From Candidatus Omnitrophota bacterium (GTDB lineage Bacteria; Omnitrophota; Gorgyraeia; Gygaellales; Profunditerraquicolaceae), in the NCBI GenBank assembly GCA_028714055.1, contig JAQTNB010000008.1, positions 1 through 13,281 on the forward strand: 13,281 nucleotides of DNA, given 5' to 3'. The notes under the pieces were generated by a model, which did not search any database, was not told the origin of the DNA, and saw only the letters and a list, made by a program, of their open reading frames with translations. The number at the start of each line of letters is the position of its first letter. The stretch's first letter is position 1. The position numbers and the translations under genes were made by a program. Of the stretch, positions 1 through 6,221 are shown piece after piece.

Positions 1-19
1 GAATCGATCCGAGGCATAA

Positions 20-141
20 ATTACAAATAACAAATTACAATCAATCACCAACATCCAAATTCCAATAACCAAACATATGTTTTGAATTTGAATTTTGATA
101 TTTGGAATTATTTGGGATTTGGAATTTGGGATTTGGAATTT
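20..141. repeat. AT-rich inverted array of degenerate heptamers
   Basis: This gene-free stretch shows 7-nt periodicity in two arms of opposite orientation. The left arm (20-72) has units such as ATTACAA (20-26 and 34-40), ATAACAA (27-33), ATTCCAA (59-65) and TAACCAA (66-72). The right arm (80-141) has the complementary type, such as TTTGGAA (101-107, 118-124, 132-138) and TTTGGGA (125-131). The arms meet at the palindrome CATATG (74-79). The outer three units of each arm can pair with about 6/7, 5/7 and 6/7 matches, so a long imperfect hairpin is possible. The register breaks by a few bases at 41-58 and 108-117. Function is unknown. The periodicity is directly visible; comparison with the heptanucleotide STRR repeats of cyanobacteria is only by analogy. 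Confidence 0.75.
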
Positions 142-184
142 AACCGGTCATTGCTATTTGATTTTATAACGAAAGGATAGCAGG

Positions 185-658
185 ATGGCAAAAGCACTGG
201 TTCTCTATTATTCGAAAAGCGGCAATACCAAGAAGATGGCAGCCGCGGTTGCCGAAGGCATTAAAAAGGAGGGGGTAGAGGCGGTGGTCAAGGACGTGGA
301 AAAGACTTCTTCCCGGGACCTCCTGGATTATGAGGCCCTGGTCTTCGGGTCACCCGTGTATTACGGGACGATGGCAGCGCCGCTTAAGAAACTGCTCGAC
401 GATTCCGTGGAATTCCACGGCCAGCTCGACGGGAAGGTCGGCGCGGCATTCGCCTCCAGCGCCAACATCGGAGGAGGGAATGAGACCACGGTTTTGGATA
501 TCTTGAACGCGATGCTCATACATGGTATGATTATCCAGGGTGACCCCCGCGGAGACCATTACGGAGCGGTGAGTAGCAGCGCTCCCGACGCTCGCGCGAC
601 AAAGCAATGTGCGCGCCTTGGCGAACGCGTCGCAAAGCTGGTCAAGAGGCTTTCATGA
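185..658 (+). CDS. WrbA-like flavodoxin-family protein
   Basis: This is a 157-residue flavodoxin-fold protein expected to bind FMN and act as a cytoplasmic electron carrier or NAD(P)H:quinone oxidoreductase. The FMN phosphate loop is visible as SKSGNT (residues 10-15) after a hydrophobic first strand. GSPVYYGTMAAPLKKLL (55-71) and the SSANIGGGNETT segment (91-102) followed by HGMII (113-117) are typical of the WrbA/flavodoxin-like branch. It is shorter than classical WrbA (about 198 residues), so quinone reductase activity is uncertain. The start at 185 has an AAAGGA/GCAGG-type ribosome site just upstream. It is the first gene of a ten-gene same-strand run, and its stop overlaps the cutA start as ATGA. 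No clear sigma70 promoter could be defined between the heptamer repeat and this gene. Confidence 0.9.
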   Translation: MAKALVLYYSKSGNTKKMAAAVAEGIKKEGVEAVVKDVEKTSSRDLLDYEALVFGSPVYYGTMAAPLKKLLDDSVEFHGQLDGKVGAAFASSANIGGGNETTVLDILNAMLIHGMIIQGDPRGDHYGAVSSSAPDARATKQCARLGERVAKLVKRLS

Positions 659-966
659 ATACCGTGATCTTCATCACTACCCCCGGCATGCAGGAGGCCA
701 GGCGAATTGCGCGCGCCCTGGTCAAAGATAGGCTGGCTGCCTGCGTGAATATCGTCAAGTCCGTTGAGTCGGTCTTTTTCTGGGAAGGCAAGGTCGTCGA
801 GGCGAAGGAAGCCCTGCTTATCGTCAAGACGAGAAAAGCCAAAATCCCCGCGCTCATCAGGCGCGTTAAGGCGCTGCACAGCTATCAGGTGCCGGAGATC
901 ATCGCGCTGGCGATCACCGCCGGGAGCAAGGAATACCTGAAGTGGCTCATTGATTGCACGAAATGA
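655..966 (+). CDS. cutA: CutA family divalent-cation tolerance protein
   Basis: This 103-residue protein matches CutA in length (usually 100-115) and sequence. CutA is a small trimeric alpha/beta protein of the PII-like fold, linked to divalent metal tolerance, although its biochemical role remains unclear. Visible family features are the N-terminal VIFITTPGMQEA strand and turn, RLAACVNIV (residues 26-34), FFWEGKVVEAKEALLIVKT (41-59) and the C-terminal H-S-Y-Q-V-P-E-I variant (75-82) of the conserved HPYEVPEI motif. The ATG at 655 is preferred over an in-frame upstream start at 607, because it removes a 16-residue non-family extension and gives an ATGA overlap with the flavodoxin stop. AAGAGG lies just upstream. 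The same overlap type links it to ccdA, so all three are probably translationally coupled. Confidence 0.95.
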   Translation: MNTVIFITTPGMQEARRIARALVKDRLAACVNIVKSVESVFFWEGKVVEAKEALLIVKTRKAKIPALIRRVKALHSYQVPEIIALAITAGSKEYLKWLIDCTK

Positions 967-1634
967 TCTTCTCACATAACCCCCTTCTTGATTATCTGTC
1001 GGCGTTCCTGGGAGGCGTAGGGGTAAGTTTTACCCCGTGCGTCCTGCCGTTGGTGCCGGTTGTCGCCGGGTATATCGGCATCAAGGCGCATACCGGCCGG
1101 CTGAAAGGCTTCACCTTAAGCTTTGCCTACGTTACGGGCGTTGCCGTTACCTATTCGCTGCTGGGTTTATTCGCCTCGCTCACCGGCGGGCTTTTCGGCG
1201 CCATAAGCTCGCATCCCCTGACGTACATTTTTATGGGGGCAGTATTCCTGTTTCTGGGCCTTTCCATGCTCGATCTCTTCTTTCTTTCTTTTCCCCGTGG
1301 GCCGAAAGTGGCTACACAGCGCCCCCAGGGATATGCGGCAGTATTCCTGCTGGGGATGGGTTCGGGGCTGGTCGTCGGCCCCTGCACGGCTCCTGCGTTG
1401 GGAGCGATCTTGGTGTACCTGGCGGCAAAGAGCAATATCTTGTACGGGATGACGGTTTTATTCAGCTTTGCTTACGGCCTGGGGCTGGTTTTGATCATTG
1501 CCGGCACATTCAGCCCTGCCCTGTTCAACCTGCGCCGGTCAGGAAGATTATCGGCCTGGATACAAAAAGGATATGCTTTTATCCTGCTCTGCGCAGGGGC
1601 ATATTTCATCTATACGGGAATAAGGAGATTATAA
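963..1634 (+). CDS. ccdA: CcdA-type thiol-disulfide transmembrane electron carrier
   Basis: This 223-residue, very hydrophobic protein has about six membrane segments. It belongs to the CcdA/DsbD-beta family, which moves reducing equivalents from cytoplasmic thioredoxin to extracytoplasmic thioredoxin-like proteins. The two redox cysteines are C26 in SFTPCVLPLVP and C141 in VVGPCTAPALGA, each beside the conserved prolines. The ATG at 963 is chosen because it overlaps the cutA stop as ATGA. A TTG at 954 would add three residues and cannot be excluded. The next gene is a secreted thioredoxin-like lipoprotein, which is the expected partner. No c-type cytochrome (CXXCH) genes are seen here, so cytochrome maturation as the target is not established. 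Confidence 0.93.
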   Translation: MIFSHNPLLDYLSAFLGGVGVSFTPCVLPLVPVVAGYIGIKAHTGRLKGFTLSFAYVTGVAVTYSLLGLFASLTGGLFGAISSHPLTYIFMGAVFLFLGLSMLDLFFLSFPRGPKVATQRPQGYAAVFLLGMGSGLVVGPCTAPALGAILVYLAAKSNILYGMTVLFSFAYGLGLVLIIAGTFSPALFNLRRSGRLSAWIQKGYAFILLCAGAYFIYTGIRRL

Positions 1635-1635
1635 T

Positions 1636-2115
1636 ATGAAGATAAGACAAGGTTTAAAGCTGGCTGCCGTGATCATGGTGTTTTTACTGCTGGCCGGCTG
1701 CCAAGCCCAGGCGGCGCCTAAAGCCGGGCCAGTGGATTTCTCGCTACGGGACCTTCAGGGCAGGATCACCACGCTCGCCGAATACCGGCAAAAGCAGCCG
1801 GTGATCGTTTTTTTCTGGACTACCTGGTGCCCGTACTGCCGCAAGGAACTGCAGGTGCTTAATGACCAGTACCAGGAGATCGAGGACGCGGGTTTTGCCG
1901 TGCTGGCGGTCAATGCCGGCGAGTCGCAGGGAAGGGTAGCGCAGTATTTCCAGGGTCGCGACCTTCATTATCCGGTCCTGCTGGATCAGAATACCTCCGT
2001 GTCGTCTTCCTGGGGGATCCTCGGCGTGCCTACCTATGTCATCGTCAACAAAGAAGGCAAGGAAGTTTTCCGGGGGCATTCTTTTCCCGCCGACACCTAC
2101 AAGGATTTCCGGTAA
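1636..2115 (+). CDS. TlpA/ResA-like thioredoxin-fold lipoprotein
   Basis: This 159-residue protein is probably a membrane-anchored extracytoplasmic thiol-disulfide reductase. The signal sequence has a KIRQGLK n-region, a hydrophobic core and the lipobox LAGC with C22 as the lipidated residue. The AhpC-TSA/TlpA domain follows. Its redox centre is W64-C65-P66-Y67-C68, and the cis-proline loop is GVPT (P132). AAGGAG at 1622-1627, inside the end of ccdA, is its ribosome site, and only one base separates the two genes. Coupling to CcdA fits a relay in which CcdA keeps this lipoprotein reduced. The CPYC centre resembles glutaredoxins rather than the CEPC of ResA, so its redox potential and target may differ. 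The C-terminus ends shortly after the last strand, at the short end for the family. Confidence 0.92.
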   Translation: MKIRQGLKLAAVIMVFLLLAGCQAQAAPKAGPVDFSLRDLQGRITTLAEYRQKQPVIVFFWTTWCPYCRKELQVLNDQYQEIEDAGFAVLAVNAGESQGRVAQYFQGRDLHYPVLLDQNTSVSSSWGILGVPTYVIVNKEGKEVFRGHSFPADTYKDFR

Positions 2116-2120
2116 TAAAC

Positions 2121-3476
2121 ATGAAAAACCTTTCACTGCTGGTCGACTTGTACGAGTTGACCATGGCCCAGGTTTATTTCCGCTACAAGCCGGAGGCGCG
2201 CGCGACCTTCGATCTTTTTGTCCGGGACTTGCCTCCGGGGCGTTCGTATCTGGTGGCCGCGGGCCTTGCCGACGTCCTGGAATATCTGGCGCGCCTGAGG
2301 TTCGGGGCAGAGGATATCGCGTATCTTGAGAAGCTTAAGATTTTCTCGCCGGCTTTCCTGCGTTATTTAAGGCACTTGCGTTTTCAGGGGGATGTCTGGG
2401 CTTTGCCCGAGGGAACGGTATGCTTCGCCCAGGAGCCGATCGTGCGCATCACCGGCTCCCTTATCGAGGCGCAGCTGATCGAAAGCTTCCTCTTGAACAC
2501 CATTAATCTTCAGACGATGATCGCCAGCAAGGCCTCACGCGTGGTCTCTGCCTGCCGCGGGCATAAGGTATATGATTTTTCCCTGCGCCGCACGCACGGC
2601 TCCGACGCCGGGATAAAGGCCGCCCGTTCGTCATACCTGGCGGGATTCGACGGGACTGCCAATGTCCTTGCCGGGAAGCTTTACGGGATACCCGTTGCCG
2701 GGACCATGGCGCATTCTTTCGTCATGTCTTTTAAGCACGAGCTTGACGGCTTCCATGCCTATGCCCGCACCTTTCCTTCGCGCACCACGCTGCTTGTGGA
2801 TACCTACGACGTGAAAAAAGGGATCGAGAACGCGATAAAGGCAGGGCTGTTCCTGAAGGCAAAAGGCTGCCGGTTACAGGGCATACGCCTTGACAGCGGC
2901 AACATCACGTATCTTTCAAAGCTTGCACGGCGCATGCTGGATCAGGCGGGCTTGAGCGGCGTCGGCATAATCGCCAGCGGCAACCTGGATGAATTCAAGA
3001 TCAAGGACCTCCTGGCGCGGGATGCCTGCGTGGACAGTTTTGGCGTGGGCACCAACATGGGGGTCAGTATCGATGCGCCGTCGCTGGACGTGATCTATAA
3101 GATAGCCGAAGTGACGGGCGATGACGGTAATTTTCTGCCGACGATGAAGCTAAGCTTTGCCAAGGTAACGTATCCGGGGAGAAAACAGGTCTTTCGGGTC
3201 TGCGATAAAAAAGGAAGGTACCTGCGGGATGTCGTCGCGCTTGAAGAAGAGAAAATAAAGGGTGTTCCTCTGTTGAAGCAGATGGTGAAAAAGGGAAAGC
3301 TTCTGTGCCGGGTACCCGCGCTTAAAACAATACGGGAGTTTGCCGCCAGGGACCTGGCGGGGTTTAACGAGGGGCTGCGGCAGATCTATCCGGCATACCG
3401 CTACCCGGTCGTCATCAGCGCGCGGCTTAAGGCCTTGCGCGAAAATCTCGGAAACACCCTTATCAGGAGGCAATAA
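2121..3476 (+). CDS. pncB: Nicotinate phosphoribosyltransferase
   Basis: This is a 451-residue NAPRTase, the Preiss-Handler enzyme that joins nicotinate and PRPP, with ATP, to form nicotinate mononucleotide for NAD salvage. Family motifs appear in order: DLYELTMAQ (residues 9-17), DFSLRRTHG (152-160), GTMAHSF (194-200), with H198 aligning to the phosphorylated histidine of the family, DTYD (227-230), LDSGN (257-261), then SGNLDE and FGVGTNMG. The start gives the usual N-terminus, but its ribosome site is weak: AAGGA at 2101-2105 is rather far. Translation may therefore depend on coupling to the preceding gene 5 nt upstream. The stop is directly followed by the start of the LUD gene. Length and motifs look intact. 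Confidence 0.96.
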   Translation: MKNLSLLVDLYELTMAQVYFRYKPEARATFDLFVRDLPPGRSYLVAAGLADVLEYLARLRFGAEDIAYLEKLKIFSPAFLRYLRHLRFQGDVWALPEGTVCFAQEPIVRITGSLIEAQLIESFLLNTINLQTMIASKASRVVSACRGHKVYDFSLRRTHGSDAGIKAARSSYLAGFDGTANVLAGKLYGIPVAGTMAHSFVMSFKHELDGFHAYARTFPSRTTLLVDTYDVKKGIENAIKAGLFLKAKGCRLQGIRLDSGNITYLSKLARRMLDQAGLSGVGIIASGNLDEFKIKDLLARDACVDSFGVGTNMGVSIDAPSLDVIYKIAEVTGDDGNFLPTMKLSFAKVTYPGRKQVFRVCDKKGRYLRDVVALEEEKIKGVPLLKQMVKKGKLLCRVPALKTIREFAARDLAGFNEGLRQIYPAYRYPVVISARLKALRENLGNTLIRRQ

Positions 3477-4103
3477 ATGCAGGAACGCATAGCCTGTCTT
3501 ATCGCTCATTGGCAAAAGAGGAACATAACCGGCATCTATTGCCCGGACCGCGCCGCTTTTGAACAGGCGCTTTCAGAGGCTGTCCCTGCGGGCGCGCATG
3601 CCGGGATATCCGGGTCTGTGACCCTTCAGCAGTTGGATGTCGTGCGCGGCCTTCAGTCCCGGGGGGTCCATGTTTTTGATCCTGCCAAGGCTGCCAGCAG
3701 GGAAGAGAACCTAGCGGTCAGAAGGCAGGGGGCGCAGGCGGATTATTACCTGGCAAGCCCCAATGCCGTTGCCGAGAGCGGGGAAATGGTATTTTTGAGC
3801 GCCTACGGCAACCGCACTGCCGGCATCTCCTATGCCGCCAAGAAGACCGTTATCATCACCGGGGTAAACAAGCTTGTGCCGACGCTGCAGGAGGCGCTGC
3901 AGCGGGCACGGGGATATGCGACGCCCCTGAACTGCAAACGCCTGAGCTGGAATACGCCTTGTTTTTCCGACGGGATATGCAGGGAGAGTGTGTGTTTCCT
4001 GCCGGAATATAAACGGATGTGCTGCCAGGTCCTGATCCTTGAGGCCGAAGCGGTCAAAGGCCGCATGACGGTCATCCTGGTCGATGAAACCCTGGGGTTT
4101 TAA
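3477..4103 (+). CDS. LUD-domain (LutC/YkgG-like) protein with Cys-rich C-terminus
   Basis: This 208-residue protein is a standalone LUD (DUF162) domain. The region YYLASPNAVAESGEMV with the following AYGNRTAGISYAAKKTVIITGVNKLV is diagnostic of the fold, which resembles sugar-phosphate isomerases. LutC, a relative, takes part in lactate oxidation, but LutA and LutB are absent here, so no lactate role is claimed. The C-terminal part has six cysteines within 31 residues (C153, C162, C168, C173, C182, C183). The pattern TPC-x3-G-x-C-x4-C recalls the Cys-rich tail of other standalone LUD proteins and suggests a metal or Fe-S site. AGGAGG at 3465-3470 precedes the start, which abuts the pncB stop. 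The biochemical function is unknown. Confidence 0.88.
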   Translation: MQERIACLIAHWQKRNITGIYCPDRAAFEQALSEAVPAGAHAGISGSVTLQQLDVVRGLQSRGVHVFDPAKAASREENLAVRRQGAQADYYLASPNAVAESGEMVFLSAYGNRTAGISYAAKKTVIITGVNKLVPTLQEALQRARGYATPLNCKRLSWNTPCFSDGICRESVCFLPEYKRMCCQVLILEAEAVKGRMTVILVDETLGF

Positions 4104-4108
4104 AACCC
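4095..4108. other. Perfect 14-nt palindrome at the LUD stop codon
   Basis: GGGTTTTAAAACCC is a perfect palindrome that contains the TAA stop of the LUD gene (4101-4103). In RNA it could form a 5-bp stem with a TTAA loop. No T-run follows, so it is not a standard intrinsic terminator. It sits at the widest gap inside the operon (28 nt before ebfC) and could mark a processing or pausing site, or be chance. Confidence 0.4.
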
Positions 4109-4131
4109 GCGTGAGTCCTTAAGGAGGAAGA

Positions 4132-4428
4132 ATGTTCGATAAGATCAAAGGCTTGATGGAGATGCAGAAGAAGATGCAGCAGGCAAAGCGGGAACTGGAG
4201 AGTACGGCGTTCGAAGTGGCAAGCCCCGATGGCCTGGTAAAGCTGACCATGAACGGTTCCCAGGAAGTAAGCGCCCTTACTATCCAGGGAGAGCTTACGG
4301 AGGCAGGAAAACGGGCCCTTGAACAGGCGTTGAAAGACGTATATAATAAGGCCATCAAACGTTCCCAGGACATAGCGGCGGCAAAGATGAAAGAGATAAC
4401 CGGCTTGAACATCCCGGGCCTCTCATGA
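4132..4428 (+). CDS. ebfC: YbaB/EbfC family nucleoid-associated protein
   Basis: This 98-residue protein matches the YbaB/EbfC family of small dimeric DNA-binding, nucleoid-associated proteins. It starts MFDKIKGLMEMQKKMQQAKREL, a charged N-terminal helix. The central MNGSQEVSALTI strand segment and the C-terminal helical part follow, ending in the glycine-containing GLNIPGL. The ribosome site is strong: AAGGAGG at 4121-4127, 4 nt from the ATG, which suggests independent, high translation. In many bacteria ebfC lies between dnaX and recR. Here the neighbours are a LUD gene and a small zinc-ribbon ORF, so the usual context is lost. Its TGA overlaps the next start as ATGA. Confidence 0.93.
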   Translation: MFDKIKGLMEMQKKMQQAKRELESTAFEVASPDGLVKLTMNGSQEVSALTIQGELTEAGKRALEQALKDVYNKAIKRSQDIAAAKMKEITGLNIPGLS

Positions 4429-4628
4429 AACAATACGACGACCTGCGCGCAACGCGTCTTTATTGCAATACCTGTAATGCCCCGATGCCGGTGCGCGAGC
4501 GGCTGCTTTTGATCCTGCCCGACGGGTATCTCTACGAATACCGCTGCGCTTCATGTAACAGCACCCTGGGGGATAAAAAGACAAGCGCTGCGCCGGACGC
4601 AGCGCAGGAGCCCTATACCATATGTTGA
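4425..4628 (+). CDS. Small four-cysteine zinc-ribbon protein
   Basis: This 67-residue ORF is not assignable to a named family. It has two CxxC pairs, C14-x2-C17 and C41-x2-C44, separated by 23 residues that include a predicted beta strand (RERLLLILPDGYLYEYRC). This layout fits a zinc ribbon. The last third is polar and probably disordered, ending in a cysteine (C67). Its start overlaps the ebfC stop as ATGA and its end overlaps the next gene by 7 nt, so it is embedded in the operon and is probably real. It might be a nucleic-acid-binding or adaptor protein, but nothing beyond the metal site can be supported. Confidence 0.75.
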   Translation: MKQYDDLRATRLYCNTCNAPMPVRERLLLILPDGYLYEYRCASCNSTLGDKKTSAAPDAAQEPYTIC

Positions 4629-5083
4629 CCAAGGTCAGGACGCTGCTGGAAAAAAGGGAATTTATAAGTGTCGCAACCTCCGACAAGCAGGGTAAGCCCA
4701 ATGCCGCGCCGAAATTCATCCTGAAGCTTGACGGGAATTTCATTTACCTGGTGGACTATACGATGGGCAGGACCTACGCCAACCTTAAGGCAAACCCGCG
4801 GATATCCCTTTCTTTCATGGATACCGAAAGCCTGGCGGGTTACCAGGTGAACGGCGGCGCCGGGCTCATCGAATCGGGCCCGGAGTATGAGGCCATCTGC
4901 GCCGAGGTCCTGACGCGGGAGGTCGGGCTTTCCGCGCGCCGCATCATCGAAGGGGTCACCAGAGAAAAGAAACACCATAATTTTGAAGTGGCAATACGGG
5001 ACACGGTCGTTATCATCAAGGTAGAGATAAAAGAAGTGATCGAGATCGGGCCAAGCGGCACGGTCGCTCGCCACCAGGTTTAG
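4622..5083 (+). CDS. PNPOx-like split beta-barrel flavin-binding protein
   Basis: This 153-residue protein resembles the pyridoxamine 5'-phosphate oxidase-like superfamily, whose members bind FMN, F420 or heme. The N-terminal pattern LLEKREFISVATSDKQGKPNAAP (residues 8-30) followed by FIYLVDYTMGRTYANLKANPRISLSF is the usual strand order, with the T-x-x-N-L-x-x-N-P-R-hydrophobic segment expected near the cofactor phosphate. The last third (RIIEGVTREKKHHNFEVAIRDTVVIIKVEIKEV) completes the barrel. It is too short and divergent to call PdxH itself. The ATG at 4622 overlaps the preceding gene by 7 nt. Cofactor and substrate are unknown; a general reductase or flavin-storage role is inference. Confidence 0.82.
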   Translation: MLTKVRTLLEKREFISVATSDKQGKPNAAPKFILKLDGNFIYLVDYTMGRTYANLKANPRISLSFMDTESLAGYQVNGGAGLIESGPEYEAICAEVLTREVGLSARRIIEGVTREKKHHNFEVAIRDTVVIIKVEIKEVIEIGPSGTVARHQV

Positions 5084-5098
5084 ATCAGGGGGGTAATC

Positions 5099-6148
5099 AT
5101 GCTGGGATTACAGGGGTTAGCTATGGGGATCGGGAGCCTTCCGCACCTAAGGCCGGAAGAGGCGCTTGAGCTGATGTTGCGCCATTGCCCGCAGGTCCCT
5201 TTTTGGCCCCAGCTTCCGCGCAGGAGCGCGGCAGAGGGCATGGTCGCCCAGTTCAGCGAAGGCCTCCCCTGCCTTAAGGTCACGGATAACGGCCTTTTCT
5301 TTGACCCCGGGGATAAAGACGCGGAATTAGAGCGTTTCTACGAAAAACTCCTCACTAAGGACCCGGAATATTTCAAGATCACGGAATCTGCCGCGGCAGG
5401 ATTGTATGCCTTTAAAAGAAGGCTCGCGCAGGACGATAAGCTGCGCTCCTCTATCCGCTACATCAAGTGCCACATTACCGGCCCGTTTACCTTTGCCGGC
5501 GGAATCAAGGACGATACGGGAAAGGCCCTGCTGCACGACCCGGTTTTTATGCAGGCGGTCACCGAAGGGCTGGCGCAAAAAGCCTTGTGGCAGATACGCT
5601 TTTTTGAAGAGTTCGGCAAGAAGGTCATTGTCTTTATCGACGAGCCTTTTTTAGCCTGCTTTGGTTCGGCATATACCCCTATCAACAGGGAAGACGTCGT
5701 TGCCAGGCTCAAGGATTTGACGCAGGCCTTCGCCAAAAAAGGCAAGGTGGTTGCCGGGGTGCATTGCTGCGGGAATACCGATTGGTCCATCTTTACCGAC
5801 ATCCCCGACATCGATATCATCAATTTCGACGCCTCCGGCTTCCTGAATAAGCTCACCTTATATATCAAGGAGTTATCGCTCTACCTGGAACGCGGAAGCG
5901 CCCTCTGCTGGGGGATCGTGCCGACATACGGCGCCTCAGGCAAAGAAACGGCTGAAGAGCTGCTTACCAGGATCAAGCAGGGGATCGCCGCTTTTTCCCA
6001 AAAAGGGCTCGATGAAAGGCTCCTGCGCCAACAGTTATGTATCAGCCCCGCCTGCGGACTGGGGACCTTAAGCATCGCCCAGGCAAACCAGGCCCTGGGG
6101 CTGTTGTCCGAAACCGCCGGTCTCCTTGCCCAAATCTTCGAAAAATAA
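5099..6148 (+). CDS. Short MetE/UROD-superfamily methyltransferase (candidate folate-independent methionine synthase)
   Basis: This 349-residue protein resembles the C-terminal catalytic half of cobalamin-independent methionine synthase and the UROD/MtaA methyltransferases. It lacks the N-terminal folate-binding half of full MetE (about 750 residues). The zinc site is visible as H222-C223-C224-G-N-T (HxC type) and C319 in SPACGLGTL. The usual glutamate position appears as aspartate (D244 in INFDAS). The N-terminus GIGSLPH, with the following PQVPFWPQLPRRS, is typical of this small subgroup. The HxCGNT form resembles methylcobamide:CoM methyltransferases, so a corrinoid protein may be the methyl donor. 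The start has a GGGGGG-type ribosome site 5-10 nt upstream. It is the last gene of the first operon. Homocysteine as acceptor is inferred from the family. Confidence 0.82.
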   Translation: MLGLQGLAMGIGSLPHLRPEEALELMLRHCPQVPFWPQLPRRSAAEGMVAQFSEGLPCLKVTDNGLFFDPGDKDAELERFYEKLLTKDPEYFKITESAAAGLYAFKRRLAQDDKLRSSIRYIKCHITGPFTFAGGIKDDTGKALLHDPVFMQAVTEGLAQKALWQIRFFEEFGKKVIVFIDEPFLACFGSAYTPINREDVVARLKDLTQAFAKKGKVVAGVHCCGNTDWSIFTDIPDIDIINFDASGFLNKLTLYIKELSLYLERGSALCWGIVPTYGASGKETAEELLTRIKQGIAAFSQKGLDERLLRQQLCISPACGLGTLSIAQANQALGLLSETAGLLAQIFEK

Positions 6149-6153
6149 ACTAT

Positions 6154-6182
6154 TTGACAAACGACTTTAATAATCATATTAT
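6154..6182 (+). promoter_or_regulatory. Sigma70-like promoter of the por operon
   Basis: TTGACA at 6154-6159 is a perfect -35 box. It is followed by a 17-nt spacer and TATTAT at 6177-6182, one mismatch from the -10 consensus. Transcription would start near 6189, giving a leader of about 33 nt that includes GGAAGGGAG (6205-6213) before porC. It occupies the only gap above 30 nt between 185 and 9095 other than the one after porB. Confidence 0.8.
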
Positions 6183-6221
6183 AGTTATGCTTTTTGCCTG
6201 CCAAGGAAGGGAGTTATACCG

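Noticed and set aside
1..19. Possible end of an upstream gene
   Set aside because: Stops occur in more than one frame (for example TAA at 17-19 and 28-30), and too few codons are visible to choose or identify one.
20..141. CRISPR array
   Set aside because: The units are 7 nt long, degenerate and contiguous, with no spacers and no cas genes nearby.
142..184. Promoter for the flavodoxin gene
   Set aside because: TATAAC at 165-170 could be a -10, but no acceptable -35 lies 16-18 nt upstream, so no promoter is called.
1037..1639. Overlapping 200-codon frame inside ccdA
   Set aside because: It is an arginine-rich out-of-frame translation of a clear membrane-protein gene with both redox cysteines in the other frame.
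4425..4628. Zinc-ribbon ORF as a RecR remnant, because recR often follows ebfC
   Set aside because: The CxxC pairs are 23 residues apart, much wider than in the RecR zinc finger, and no Toprim or helix-hairpin-helix sequence is present.
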